This document shows positions 39,066 through 50,919 of a stretch of 64,000 bases of DNA, one piece after another (the stretch's first letter is position 1; each line of letters starts with the position of its first letter). This DNA is from Nitzschia sp. pyKryTriq1 (lineage: Eukaryota; Bacillariophyta; Bacillariophyceae; Bacillariales; Bacillariaceae), in assembly GCA_956465555.1 (NCBI GenBank), contig OY101115.1, forward strand, positions 2,170,001 through 2,234,000. Reading direction: 5' to 3'. The translations under genes and the position numbers were made by a program. The notes beneath the pieces were generated by a model, which ran no database searches, was not told where the DNA came from, and was given only the letters and a program-made list of their open reading frames with translations.

Positions 39066-41003
39066 TTACAGTTCAGGGACTAAACATATGATGGTTTGCT
39101 TTGCAATTGCCTTACTGTCTTCGTCTGGCTGAAGTAGACAAAGATTGACGAGACCTGAGAGCAGACTCTCGTTTTCCGCGAGTGGACGTCTGTTGGCTTC
39201 CTTTTCGACCAAGAGCACAATAGTTTCCAAGGCAAGTCGGCGCGACTTCCCTTGATCTTTTCCAGCCTGGGAGACCAGGCTTGTCAATGTGTTTACAACC
39301 GTCGTGTTGGTTAAGGTACTTGGATCTTCCCTTGACGTCTCGGTCACCACCTCTTTCTCTAGCCACGCCAGTTCCAACAAAAGCGAGGCGATCTGTAGGT
39401 GAGATTCGACGCTGGAGGATGCCGTTGCTTCTAGTCTTGTCCAAAACATTTCGGAGAAACAGGAAGGGCCCCTTCGCCATGGGCTGTTCTTCACACAGTC
39501 AGTCAAACAAGCGCAAGCTGCATTGATTAATTTCTCATCATTGGAGGTCTCGACACGCTGCAAAAGTGCCGTTTCGATGCGAGGCCAGTCGCCACCCGAC
39601 AGCTGATCCACTACAAAGCTTATAGCTTGGCACGCTTGAATTTGCATGTCTCTGTCATTCTCATCGTCCAAAGAAATATTCCGGGAGATGGTGTCTACCA
39701 ACAATGTGGCCAGGTCCTCATTTTTTATTGTCTGACAAATTTCAGAAGTCTGGGATGAAACAATACAACGTATTGTACGCATCGCTCGACGACGCACAAT
39801 AGAGTCGCCATCAGCTTCGACGAGCCTCATAAGCGTGGGTAGAATGTCTAGCTTCTCTCTGTTCAAGGCACCAAAAAGAACTCTTTGGTTTTCTGCATGG
39901 GCGAGAATATTGCCGATCGAGCTTGTTGCGTTTCGTCGAATTTTGCTTTGACGAGAACGATCTCTACCTTCGCTGTTGTCATCGACGCGGAGTACTCTGA
40001 GCAGGTACTTGAGAACAGGAAAGTCGTGGATTTTTTCATTTTCCATAAATTGATCACAGATAGCCTTGTCTAGGACCAAGTTCCAAATTACAGCAGTAAA
40101 CCATTCCACAATTTGAGTGTCCAAATTTGTTCTGGCATTGCAGATAGTAGCGAGAAGACCTCCAAAGATCCCATCATGCACTGACATTATGATCTCCTTG
40201 TCGGTTTGCGAGGATCGAAATGTCAGATCTTTTACCAAGCCGAGTATTTCAGTGCACAACGATGAAACGTCGATAGGCATGGTAGCCCCAATCGCCCCAA
40301 TCGAACCAACGCAATAGTTTAGAATCCGACCGAGCCAGGCACCTTGATTGAGCCGGATTAACAAGCTCTTTGCCGATTCCAGCTTGGTATAATTTCGTAG
40401 TACCTGTACCACCGTCCCCACGACTTCTTCTTGATCTGGCGACAATACATTCTCGGTGGACCAGAAAACGTTCATCAAAACTTGAACCAACAGAGGAACA
40501 AGCTCCGTTGCCCCGACACTCCGAAATGATCGCATTCTTTGCTCGGAAGAGCTTTGGTATATCTGGAGAAGGCATTTCCCAATAAGATTCAACTCTTCGA
40601 ATGGATCTTTCGACGTTACAACCACATAACCCAATTTTAAACAAAGTGCCTTGTCGGCGCCGAGTGTAAGTTCATAGTCGTGCAAATGAACATTCTTGTG
40701 CGTAAAAGCTCTCAATGCAAGCGTCAACGCCTCGATCCTTTCAGGTTTGGTAAGGGCTTGATTCAAAGCTAGAATTTTGACAACGATAGAGTATATATAA
40801 TTGTAAGATCAGAATGCTATTGAGACCTCGATCCCGAAAACCTGAAACCTACCATTGATTGCATGTTGAGTGCTATTGACCGGACGCCGAGCGGCCGTTT
40901 CGGTAGATTGCACTGGAAGAATATTGTTTGTGGATGATGCAATCGTAGAAGCAAACGTGCCGAAAGATCCCACGGGTCGTGGAGGCAACACGGGAAGGTC
41001 CAT
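39066..41003 (-). CDS. ARM/HEAT-repeat protein
   Basis: The ATG at 41003 begins exon 1 (41003-40853); an 84-base intron (40852-40769, GTAGGT...TTCTAG) leads to exon 2 (40768-39066). The join gives 617 residues. Almost the whole protein is a run of paired helices in the armadillo/HEAT style (for example the units ending RNATSSIGNILAHAENQ and RRRAMRTIRCIVSSQ). This makes a curved binding scaffold, not an enzyme. The first 50 residues are Pro/Ser/Thr-rich and disordered. I cannot assign an orthologue. Divergent from the SNF8 gene, with 422 bases between starts. Confidence 0.82.
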
Positions 41004-41425
41004 GGTTGGTTATTTCGATTTGATGTTCAAGCGTTGTGCCATACTTTGTCGCTCTTTCTTTATCGTTTGAATGGAAAGACAACCCAAAACCCCAGGTTGG
41101 AATTTTCCTGTGTTCACAATCGGGCCGGCATGCGTGCCAAGGCAGCCAACGTCTCTCGGCAAGCCCGCCGAGCCCAGTATTTGGGGGCACATGAAGAACG
41201 CAGAACAGAATAGGTGTCCGCCCGGGATCAGCCCCCTTTTTATTGGGTCAACTTTGTCGAGCCAGCGCCGCTTTTCTTTTTCTTCGTTCTTCTTCTCGTT
41301 CTTCGTTGCGCTCTCTCTGAAGACGGAAGATGCGTGAACGATGGCTGCATTTTGCATTCACTAATATCTAAACTTGCACGACGTACAGCATTCATACCAG
41401 CAACCATACCAACTAAAGATCCATC
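41004..41425. other. Divergent intergenic region
   Basis: Shared promoter space for the ARM-repeat and SNF8 genes. It includes a pyrimidine-rich CTTTTTCTTCG tract near 41275-41310. No gene or repeat of note. Confidence 0.5.
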
Positions 41426-42151
41426 ATGTCGCATCGAAGAAGAGGAGTAGGAGTGGGGAGGTCCGGTGCCAAATTCAGCAAAAAGGCCGAAGAAATCAAA
41501 GCCACATCCTTCCAGTCAGCAGTCGAAACGGTCGAGAAGCTGCAAATCAAGCTAGCCGATTTCGCAAAGGAACATCGATCACAGATTCAAGATGACCCAG
41601 CCTTTCGGAGTCAGTTTTTGAAAATGTGTGGTCCACTAGGCGTGGATCCGCTGGTGTCTCAGAAGGGTTTCTGGGCCAAGACACTTGGTGTAGGTATTGG
41701 AGACTTTTACTACGAATTGTCAGTTAAAGTAGCCGAAGTGTGTTTTGCCTCGAGAACCCGCAATGGTGGAATCATGGCTGTCACAGAAGTCCTCGAGACT
41801 TTGAATCGTAAGAAAGAAGTCTACAATATGGGGGATATATCGATAGCCGTAAAGAAACTCAGCGTGCTCGGGGGCGGGTTTCGAACCATTACAGTTGGCA
41901 AATCCGAGATGATTGTCTCGGTACCCACCGAACTGGACCAGGACCACATGGAAATAATGTCGCTTGCACAAGGCGGACAGGGGTGTGTGACAGTCGATGA
42001 TGTCATGCAGCAGCTCAAATGGCCAAACGATCGAGCAGAACGAGCCATCACCCTTCTTCTTCAGGAAGGCATGGCGTGGAAAGACGACTACCTAGGGATT
42101 TCATTCTACTGGTTTCCTAGTGTGTGGAAGGAACAATTACAAATGCAATAG
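41426..42151 (+). CDS. SNF8: ESCRT-II subunit SNF8/VPS22 (EAP30)
   Basis: SNF8 forms ESCRT-II with VPS36 and two copies of VPS25 on endosomes, where the complex nucleates ESCRT-III during multivesicular-body sorting. The ATG at 41426 gives 241 residues, close to the usual 250. The N-terminus is MSHRRRGVG, like other SNF8 starts. The helical hairpin is followed by the winged-helix tandem: GFWAKTLGVGIGDFYYELSVKVAEVC, then GGIMAVTEVL, and the last winged helix around VTVDDVMQQLKWPNDRAERAITLLLQEGMAWKDD. All landmarks are intact and no intron is present. The gene converges on the Ala/Glu-rich coiled-coil gene at 42190. Confidence 0.93.
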   Translation: MSHRRRGVGVGRSGAKFSKKAEEIKATSFQSAVETVEKLQIKLADFAKEHRSQIQDDPAFRSQFLKMCGPLGVDPLVSQKGFWAKTLGVGIGDFYYELSVKVAEVCFASRTRNGGIMAVTEVLETLNRKKEVYNMGDISIAVKKLSVLGGGFRTITVGKSEMIVSVPTELDQDHMEIMSLAQGGQGCVTVDDVMQQLKWPNDRAERAITLLLQEGMAWKDDYLGISFYWFPSVWKEQLQMQ

Positions 42152-42189
42152 CGAAAAGTATTATACCATTAACACAACAATATCGCCCA

Positions 42190-45100
42190 TTATATGGAAC
42201 CTATCTCAGGTTCCTTGTCCGGTGTCGAATCCTCACCTTCGTCTAATAGAACGCGAGGGTACGCCACCTTCTCTGAGCTGTCACCACCGGCAGTTGCGGT
42301 GTCGCTCTTGGTGTCACCTTCAGCAGCCGCCTGTTTCTTTCCAGTCTTTTTGCTCTTTTTTGCCAATCGTTCCTTCCACTTTTTAGCGCGATCTGACTTC
42401 TTCTTTTTCTTGCCTTCATCGTCGCCGAAATCCTCATCATCGGTAGTGGTAGCACCCCCGTCGTCGTCCGACGAGGCGAAAGCTGCGGCTTCTGCCTCTG
42501 CCTCGCTTTTGAGGTACTCTGCACCAGCAATGGCAGCATCTAATGCTTCTGCCTTGATCTTGGCAACCTTTTCTGAGCCGGCAGCGATTGCACTGTCTTC
42601 CTCCGCCTTGATACGAGCTGCCTCTGCCGCTGCTTCCTGTTCCGCCTTGACTCTTGCGACCTCGGCTGCGGCCTCGATTCGGGCAGCTTCGGCAGCGGCT
42701 TCTTCCTCTGCCTTTTTGATTCGAGCCGCCTCTGCTGCTGCTTCCTGCTCCGCCTTGACTCTTGCGACCTCCGCTGCGGCCTCGATCCGGGAAGCTTCGG
42801 CAGCGGCTTCTTCCTCTGCCTTTTTGATTCGAGCGGCCTCCGATGCTGCTTCCTGCTCCGCCTTGACTCTTGCAACCTCCGCTGCGGCTTCGGCTGCTGC
42901 TTCTTGTTCAGCCTTTAACCGAGCAGCCTCTTTCTCTGCCTTGATTCGGGCCACTTCTGCAGCGGCTTCTTCCTCAGCCTTGACTCGGGCAGCTTCAGCA
43001 ACGGCTTCCTCCTCAGCTTTGATTCGGGCGGCTTCAGCTGCTGCTTCCTGTTCCGCCTTCAACAGTGCAGCCTCTTCTGCTGCCTTGATTCGGGCCGCTT
43101 CAGCGGCGGCTTCTTCCTCTGCCTTCAATCGCGCAGCTTCCTGTTCTGCCTTGATACGGACAGCTTCAGCTTCGGCTTCTTGTTTCACCTTTACCAGCGC
43201 AGCCTCTTCCTCGGCCTTGATCCGGGCCGCTTCGGTTGCGGCTTCTTTCTCTGCCTTGATTCGGGCAGCTTCAGCAGCGGCTTCTTCCTCGACCTTCAAT
43301 CGTGCAGCTTCCAGTTCTGCCTTTAGGCGGGCGGATTCAGCTTCGGCTTCTTGCTTCGCCTTTAATAGTGCAGCCTCTTCCTCAGCCTTGATCCGAGCCG
43401 CTTCGGCTGCAGCCTTCTGTTCTGCTTTCAGCTGCGCAGCTTCTTGTTCTGCTTTGATGCGAGCGACTTCAGCAGCAGTTTCCTGTTCTACCCTCAATTG
43501 CGCAGCCTCCTCCTCGGCTTTGATCCGCGCAGCCTCAGCTGCGGCTTCCTGTTCTGCTTTAAAGGCCTCAGCCGCAGCCTTTTGCTCTGCTTCTTTCTCT
43601 GCGGCGATTCGCTCCGCTTCTTCCTTTGCCGTTGTGTCCTCGTCGTCTGTTGGGGTTTCCTTTGTGGCATCCTTTCCTTTTGCCCGCTTTCCCAGGAGAC
43701 GATCTTTCCATGCGCTCACTTTGCTCTTCTTTTGATTCTTGGGAGCACTATCCTCTTTCTCTTGTATCGCTTCTTCTTCTGCAAGATCATGCAAGGGAGC
43801 CTCGGCATCCGCAGGAGCAGAGGTTTCTAAATCCTGCAAGAGAGCCCCAGCGTCTGCAGGAGCAGAGGTTTCCACACTACCCAAAAGGGCATCGAGGTCT
43901 TCCTCCGCTTTTGCATCTTCAACACTTGGGACCGATTCTGCAACCTTGGTGTCTTTCGAGGTGGCAACTGCAGCCAGAGTTTTCTTGAGTTCTCTGGGTG
44001 AACGGTTTGGAGAAACCTGACCCTTGACGGGCTTGTTGCCACCGGCGACAATATTGGAGGAAAAATTACTTCGAACTTGCGTCTCCTTTGAGGAAGCAGA
44101 TCCCTGTGCTTCTACGAATTGCTCTTCTTTTCCTCCTATTTTCTTGTACTTTTGCTTCCACTCTGGAGATGAAGGAGTGACAGCACCGACAAAATTCGAC
44201 CTCACCACAGTGGGGGCCTTTGTAACCTTGCCTGATTCTTCTTGGAATTTGTCGGATGATACGAGCTTCACATGAGTAACCTCCGCGTCCGAGGACGGAG
44301 GGGGCACCGAGGGACTCTTGACAGCAACAGGGGTAGCCTTCTTTTCTTTTCGAGGCACCGACAATGGGCTAATGGTGCGAGGCGACCGTTTTGTAGTGCT
44401 TTGAGGGGTTCGCGCGACATACGAAGGAACCACATCGTCATCGTGCAGCTCGAATTTTGTACCCGAAGCCATTTTTCTCCGTTCTTCTGTAATATTCCAT
44501 TTCATTTTTGGCTTGAAAGTGCAGCTTCGAAGTTGTTCTTCGTCATACATCTTATTCCTTTGTTCTTGTTCCTAGTTGAAGGACAGCGGCGAAAGCTAGA
44601 TGTTAGAATGGAAGATTACACAGACCAGACCAGACAGGACAGACGACGACCGTAGGTTATGACTTACCGAGATCTTCCTTCTTCGAGATAGATAACTTGC
44701 CTCCTCAGCGGCCCGTTCAGCTTCTTCTCGTGCCTTTTTTCGGCGCTCAGCAGCTAGTTTCCATTTGGTATTGGGAGTAAAAGTACATCCTGCAAGCTCC
44801 TCTTCCTCCAGCCTCCTTTTTCGTTCTTCGTCTTCCTCCTGTGGGAAATATATATATAGACAAATACCAAATAATGCCATCAGATTTGGTTCCTTTCGTG
44901 CTATTCAAACCGTAAAATTCAGCGTTCTGTGCTTACCCTTTGACTTTTCTTCTTGGCTCGTAACTTGTTTTGCCCATCTGCATGCAGCGCTTCTAGACGT
45001 CCCGGCGTAATGTACCCGTCTTTCGTACTTCGAACTCGAGAACGAGACGGGGTGCTAAAGGGACTGTTGGTTGAGGACCGCGGCGTCGATCGAGGAGTAG

Positions 45101-45452
45101 ACGCTTTTCTCGCTCGCATAGCAGCTGTCTCCAGATTATAAAGACGATCAAAGACTTTTTCTGGCGACGAAGCGCGCGACGATGCTGCCGAATTGGAAGC
45201 ACTTTGAGGTGTGAACGTGTAATCGGCCATGAGCGTTTCTTGAAGTGCCTTTAACTTTCTTTCTCGTTCCTCCATTTGCAACTTGGTACGTTCATACATG
45301 GTCAACCCATCTCGTCCCCGAGGAGCCATGGTCCCCTTTGCCGGTGCCGATCGAGGTGTCCTTCCTTTCTTCTTTGTCTTTTGGGCGGACGATGACCCAT
45401 CTGGTGTTTGTGGATTGGGCATCGCACCCAATTCGGTCTCCTCGGTGGTCAT
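42190..45452 (-). CDS. Three-exon coiled-coil protein with F-x-P motifs and Ala/Glu/Lys array
   Basis: Exons are 45452-44937, 44838-44668 and 44571-42190, joined in phase 0 by introns of 98 and 96 bases (GTAAGC...CACAG; GTAAGT...ACTAG), giving 1022 residues. Each exon carries one short motif of the form C/Y-T-F-T/K-P: YTFTP in exon 1, CTFTPNTKWK in exon 2, CTFKPKMKWN in exon 3. The last two are followed by an E-R-R-K helix. This suggests that exons 2 and 3 began as a duplicated unit. From about residue 490 to 880 there is a long array of A-A-A-E-A-A-R-I-K-A-E-E-E type units, predicted to form a single helix or coiled coil. The C-terminus is acidic, then Lys-rich, then acidic. Structural role likely; family unknown. 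A 513-codon plus-strand frame opposite the array is a shadow. Confidence 0.82.
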
Positions 45453-46271
45453 GAGGATGATGCTTACTGGTCGTTGGTTAACGGGATTTCTTTTTTGTAG
45501 GCGGGAATGATCTATGTAGATCGAGGTGCGATGAGTAGGTGCAGTAGGCTTGTATTAATAATATGTCACCGTGCGAGCCTGCTCCTCATTCCCACAAAGG
45601 GTCCGATAGATTCAGAAAAAAAAGGAAACTTCCGAGAAAGCTATCGAAACAAAAAAGTGGTGCCACTACTAGCTACCTCGGACACTACTGCTCGTACTAT
45701 ATTCTATCGTAAGGATGCAACTAGGAGCATCCAATGCAAGAAGTAGTTGCAAATCAAACAAGGCGGAGAAAGGAGTGTGCATACACTGACAACCGACAAC
45801 CGAAGATTTTCCCAATAGTCATCGTGTCACAACATCATCGTCATAATCCCGTGTCGTCGGTTGGAGTCACAAACTTTCAATAATTTTCGGCGCAGTCTCT
45901 GCCATTGTGCCTTCCCGCCAGCGCTCCAACGGACAAAAGGCGCGAAGGGCACGTCTTCATCTCCCGCTTTCATTTTTCTCTTCCAGAATTCCGGATTCCA
46001 TAAAGTTTGGCGCGTAACACGTACTTTCAGCGCCGGCCGGCATGCTCCAAAGCAAACAGCGGTCGGTGGCAGCATTGGTGCTCTTTTCATCATCGTCATC
46101 CTTTCATTCCTTGTTGTTGTTGGTTGCTTGTTCTCGCTACGGTACCGGTACCTGGTACAATAGAGGAGTCGTCGTCACACTCATTCATTCATCGAACGAC
46201 GACTGCTTCATTTTCATTCCAGTTCAAGTTTTGAACAAAACTATAAATTTACAATAAATTAATTATTTATC
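45453..46271. other. Divergent intergenic region
   Basis: About 820 bases between the coiled-coil gene and the mevalonate kinase gene. It has a short GTACCGGTACC cluster near 46140-46160 and an AT-rich leader before 46272. No gene seen; open frames are short and biased by repeats. Confidence 0.5.
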
Positions 46272-47315
46272 ATGACGGCTCACGTTGACGAAAACAACAA
46301 GCGCCCCTCCAACGAGGTGGCTCCCGCCGAGGAAGAAAGCGAGGCGACCACCAAGAAGCAAAAGACGGAGGAAAGCAATGCCGATAAGTTGGCCGAGACA
46401 AATGCCTTTGGAAAGCTCATCCTCTTTGGAGAGCACTTTGTGGTCTACAAGGCCCCGGCCTTGGTCGGTGCCGTCGCGGCCTACACGGACTGCGCTATGG
46501 AGTTCACCGACAAGGAAGACGGCAGCATTGAAATTATCGACAACCGCCCCGCTGTTCCCAGCTACAAAACCAAAAAGGCCGAAGAGGGTCGAAAGGCTGT
46601 GGAACTCGTCCTCGAGCACTTGAACGTGAAGAAAGGAGTCAAGTTGACCTTTGGAGGAGACCTTTGCTGTGTATCGGGCATTGGTGCCTCGGCTGCCCAA
46701 ACCGTTAGTTTGGCTCGTGCTATTGCTCAGACAGTTCCTTTGGACTTGACCGAGGAAGAAATCAACGCTGCCGGATACGAAGGTGAGAAGGGATACCATG
46801 GAACTCCTTCGGGAATCGACAACACTGCTGCCACTTTTGGCGGGCTTTTGCGTTTCCAGCGAACGGATGCGGATCCGATCTTTGAAAAGAAGAAGATCAA
46901 GGAACCCATTCGCATCGTCTACGCTTCCACGGGAATCACTTCTTCGACCACCGAGGTCGTCGGCGATGTTCGTGCCAAGAAGGAAAAGGAACCAGAATGG
47001 TTCGACGCTCTGTTGCAGAAATACCTTGCTCTAGTCCCCAAAGCCGAAAAAGCTTTGGAAGAGGGTGACTTGACAGAGCTTGGCAAGTTGATGGACGAGA
47101 ATCATGCCTTGTGCCAAGATCTCACCGTGAGCTGCAAGGAATCCGATGAACTTGTCGAGGCAGCTCGTAAGGCTGGTGCTCTTGGAGCCAAGATGAGCGG
47201 GACTGGTCGTGGAGGTTTGATGTTGGCCCTCACACCGACCGAAGAGGCTCAGAATGCCGTGGCGGAGGCCTTGGAAAAGTTGGCGCCCCAAGTTTGGAAA
47301 ACTTCCTTCCAATAG
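46272..47315 (+). CDS. MVK: Mevalonate kinase
   Basis: GHMP-family kinase that phosphorylates mevalonate to mevalonate 5-phosphate in the cytosolic isoprenoid pathway. The ATG at 46272 gives 347 residues. The first 45 residues are a polar Glu/Lys-rich extension. The family landmarks follow: GKLILFGEHFVVY near 47-59, the ATP-binding glycine-rich loop GIGASAA near 136, YHGTPSGIDN with its catalytic Asp, and the third motif KMSGTGRGG near 310. The ILFGEHFVVY start and the lack of a plastid leader support mevalonate kinase in the cytosol rather than a plastid GHMP enzyme. No intron. Assignment to another GHMP kinase is possible but less likely. Confidence 0.9.
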   Translation: MTAHVDENNKRPSNEVAPAEEESEATTKKQKTEESNADKLAETNAFGKLILFGEHFVVYKAPALVGAVAAYTDCAMEFTDKEDGSIEIIDNRPAVPSYKTKKAEEGRKAVELVLEHLNVKKGVKLTFGGDLCCVSGIGASAAQTVSLARAIAQTVPLDLTEEEINAAGYEGEKGYHGTPSGIDNTAATFGGLLRFQRTDADPIFEKKKIKEPIRIVYASTGITSSTTEVVGDVRAKKEKEPEWFDALLQKYLALVPKAEKALEEGDLTELGKLMDENHALCQDLTVSCKESDELVEAARKAGALGAKMSGTGRGGLMLALTPTEEAQNAVAEALEKLAPQVWKTSFQ

Positions 47316-48164
47316 AAGAAAAAATCTATCAGATCTAAGTGCAAACGTACCCAGAAAACTACTGAATTGGACTGTCGAACGAAGTCTGAAGACCACACAT
47401 GCATCGGAGAGGAAACTTTCCAGATGCGAGACAACTCATAACATACAGTAGGTTCTGTTGTAGCTACTCAAACTCCTTGCTGCTGGAGCAGGCCCCCCCT
47501 TCAACTAGTAGAGAGTAGAGTTCTAGCCATTAGCTACCGGTACTGGTACTAGACTGGTACGTACTCCTACGAGGTTTGCAGGCGGCGAGGTCAGAAGCAG
47601 AGGAGACAGATAGTATAGCTCGATAGGATTGAATTAGTAGAAGAGAGGGGACGCTGGTACAGTACCTGGTACTGTCTGTACGGAACCAGTACGGTACCGT
47701 CCTTTACCGGTACTGTACCGGTACTGTCTGTATGTACGTCCGTTCGCCCGTCTGTCCTTGCATCCTTTTCGAAAGTTACGCGTGGAGGAGTGTTGGTCCT
47801 CTTCGTCCACACGCGATGATGACGATGATGACGATGATTCATGTGCGAAGCAAGACGACCACCGAGTGATGACGACCGAGCGACCGCCTCCTCCTCTTCG
47901 TCCACTCATCTTCTTTCTCTTCCACATCTCTCGGTGCCAGCAGAGCCCAATTTCAATTTCTTCGCCGTTCAAAGAAGATACAATAATAATTGACTTCCGA
48001 AAGAAAAAGGAGAGGCCAAAACCAACTCTCGGTGAATACTCCTACGTCTAATCTAAGTTTTGATCATCATCGAATCCAGGACCGCCGCCGCTTCTTGAGC
48101 TTTATCCGATTTTGCTCCCGATCATCGTCTTCCTGGGTGCCACTCAAAAGACGATAATATTATT
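47316..48164. other. Intergenic region, GTAC-rich
   Basis: Between mevalonate kinase and the ABC transporter gene. GTAC-type palindromes are dense from about 47535 to 47730, including CCGGTACTGTACCGG-like stretches. A pyrimidine- and ATG-rich 3' part (47815-47900) precedes the transporter gene. No gene supported. Confidence 0.5.
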
Positions 48165-50558
48165 ATGACATCATCGCCATCAACAAGAGCAGCCTCCACC
48201 GGTATGGCTGGGTGTTTCCGAGTTTTCACAGTGTCCCTGCTATTAAGCACTGTTCACGCTTTCACTTCGTCTCAATTTTCTGGAAGACGTGCAACTACTT
48301 GCGCAGCTCCTGAACGCCAATGGAGTAATAACAATCAAATCGCTTCCACCTTTGCTCCCCTCAGCCGCCGACACGCGGTAGCGTTGGGACAAGATGCCTC
48401 AAATTATGATCCATATGAGGCAGCAAACGATATCGAGCCAGCTACGAAAACGCTGCCCAGTTCCATGGCATTCTACGCTCAGTTTGTAGTGGATCATTTT
48501 GCAAAGAATAGACTTGACCGAAAAAGCGTGGAAAAAGTCAAGGGGAAACGACGAGCGATGTGGAAAAAACTCAACGAACAACGGAAGAACATCATGTCTC
48601 TTGCAGGATATACATCAGATATTGTGACTCCTTCGTTTCTATTTCTATTCTTGGGCGCTTTGATGACGTCCGTGGTGCCATCCTATTACAGCAAGTGCAT
48701 CCACTGTGTTTCGACCCTCTCGGCCACTCGCGTGCAACTGGTGGAGGCCCTCATTGGTCTGGGCGTTTCTAGTATTTTGGCGGCACTGTTCACTGGACTT
48801 CGAGGGTCCTTATTCTGGATTGGTGGTAAGTTGACGGAACAACCGATTGTGTGATTTGAACCTTGCAATGATGAAAGTCCATCTCATGATGTTTTGCCTT
48901 GCCTTGCCTTGCCTTGCCTTTGACCAATGTATCCAATAGGCTGCCGTGCGAATTATAACGTTCGTGTTAAATTGCATCGAAGTCTACTTTTGCAAGAAGC
49001 CGCTTTCTTTGATTCTACAGAAACGGGATATTTGCTGAGTCGTCTGAATTCTGATGTGAACAAGATTGGTCAAGTCATTTCCTACCATGTCAACGTCGTT
49101 CTTCGTCAATTTGCACAATTTGTTTTCGGATCGATATATTTGATCAAGATTTCACCAAAGCTATCGATGTGGGCATTTGGTGGTATTGTACTAGTGGGAT
49201 ATTTGGCATCGGTCTATGGTAATTTTGCTAGGGACTTGGCGGAAACGGTGCAAGAAACATTTGCAGAGGGGACGGCCGTAGCAGAGACTTCCTTTTCCAT
49301 GAGTGAAACTGTGAGAGCTTTTGATGGTACCGAAATCGAATCCGAAAAATACGAAAGTGCACAAAGCAAGGCGCTGGAGTTGGAAGAAGTGCAGGCATGG
49401 GCCTACGGCACCCACAAGTTTTTCAGTGACAGCCTTCAAACTATTCTACAGGTCGGCCTCCTACTAGCTTGTTGGGGGATTGGAAAAACCGGTGGACTTC
49501 CCGCAGGACAATTGACGACTTTCATGTTCTACACAAATTTTGTTTTGGAATCCTCGAATGAAGTGGGGGATCAATGGGCCAAGATTCAACAAGCCGTGGG
49601 TGCTTCGACAAGCGTGTTCGATCTCATCAAGCGCGTACCTGCGATCCGTGACCCTTCCAAAGATTTTGTCAAAAATTCGTCCAAGATTATCAAAGAGGCT
49701 GCATTGACGAAGGTCAATGGCGACAGCGACGCCAAGCTACCAATAATATCCATGAAGAACGTGAAAGTGGTTTACGACGCGATGGAGCGACCGGCGCTTT
49801 CGCATGTCAATCTAGACATCTACCCAGGAGATCGAGTCGCACTTGTTGGAAGAAGTGGAAGCGGAAAGAGTTCCATGCTAAGAACCTTGCTCCGATTTTA
49901 CGATCCTTCAGAAGGCTCCATATCGCTACATGGCAAAGATCTGCGAGAGTTGACGCGTGCAGAAACAGCGGAGGAAATCGCGGTCGTGGAACAGGAGCCT
50001 CACGTTTTCCCAATGAGCTTGATGGACAACGTCCTCTATGGTGTCAAGAAAGACACAAAAGACCCAGAGACTGGAGCAGCAATATACAGCGATGCCTATC
50101 GAAAGGCGGTTTCCAAGAGCTTGAAGAAGGCCGGGCTGTCTGTAGAACCAGGCAATGACCTTGGTCTGGAACTCGACACAAGAATAGGCGAAGGTGGCAG
50201 ATCACTATCAGGTGGGCAGAGGCAGCGTGTGGCTATTGCCAGAGCATTGATCAGATCCCCAGAAGTATTGCTGCTGGATGAGCCGACGGCAGCTCTGGAT
50301 TCGGAGAGCGAGAGAAAAGTTGTAGCTTCACTCCAAAGAGCTATGGAGCAAATCAAAAGCATGGTCATGGTGACCCACCGCCTTGGCGTTGTTCGTGCCT
50401 TGGACGTCAACAGAGTGATAGTACTGGACGGAGGCGAAATCGTCGAAGATGGTCATCCAGAAGACCTATTACAGCAAGAAACCAGTCTTTATTATGCCCT
50501 TGCCCGAGAGCAAGGAATCTTGGCCAACGCTTCTAATGGCACCATCACCATGCGGTAG
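48165..50558 (+). CDS. ABC half-transporter (ABCB type), probably plastid-targeted
   Basis: Exon 1 (48165-48825) and exon 2 (48940-50558) are joined in phase 1 across a 114-base intron (GTAAGT...CAATAG) that contains a GCCTT tandem repeat; the product is 759 residues. Residues 1-45 form a secretory-type leader ending HAF-TSS, the A-F junction used by diatom plastid precursors. The membrane domain holds about six helices and shows the SLLLQEAAFFDSTETG loop typical of TAP/MsbA-type exporters. The nucleotide-binding domain has Walker A GRSGSGKSS near 524, signature LSGGQRQRV near 642, Walker B LLLDEPTAALD near 663, and the H-loop VTHR. As a half-transporter it must dimerise. Substrate unknown. 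Confidence 0.92.
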
Positions 50559-50601
50559 GCACAACAAGCAAGACCACTTGCCGAACCAATCAAGCACTAG
50601 T

Positions 50602-50919
50602 CTATCGTGACAGTAACCAGTATATAACCGCCGATAATGAAATTCCCATGATAGCCAAGACCGACATGGCGAAAATTCTTACTAAATCGGAGTCATTCGA
50701 CTTTTCTTTTAATTGTACGCCATCCGTCACGTCTCCCTCCCGGCTTTTGATCGACTTTGATTTTTTGGGGTTGCCCCCAGCAATGTTTCCTTTTCGATTC
50801 AATTTGAGATCTTCGCCTTTTCTCCCCAAATGAGGACGATGGCGAGCAATTGCGCCAGCTCTTCCTTTGGCGGGCTCACCTGCGGCAACTCGCTTTCTCC
50901 ACGCCGAATGACCTCCCAT
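50602..50919 (-). CDS. Small tail-anchored basic protein
   Basis: The ATG at 50919 gives 105 residues; a longer frame begins only at GTG. The N-terminal 65 residues are very basic with the motif region RAGAIARHRPHLGRKGEDLKL. A hydrophilic link follows, then one C-terminal membrane helix (VRIFAMSVLAIMGISLSAVIYWLL), so a tail-anchored ER or outer-organelle protein is predicted. I do not recognise the family. The stop lies 44 bases from the end of the ABC transporter gene on the other strand. Confidence 0.65.
   Translation of the reverse strand: MGGHSAWRKRVAAGEPAKGRAGAIARHRPHLGRKGEDLKLNRKGNIAGGNPKKSKSIKSREGDVTDGVQLKEKSNDSDLVRIFAMSVLAIMGISLSAVIYWLLSR

Noticed and set aside
42194-43735. 513-codon plus-strand ORF rich in Ala and Ser
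   Set aside because: It is the complement of the Ala/Glu/Lys array of the minus-strand coiled-coil gene. Repetitive coding sequence often leaves the opposite strand open; there is no domain and no start context.
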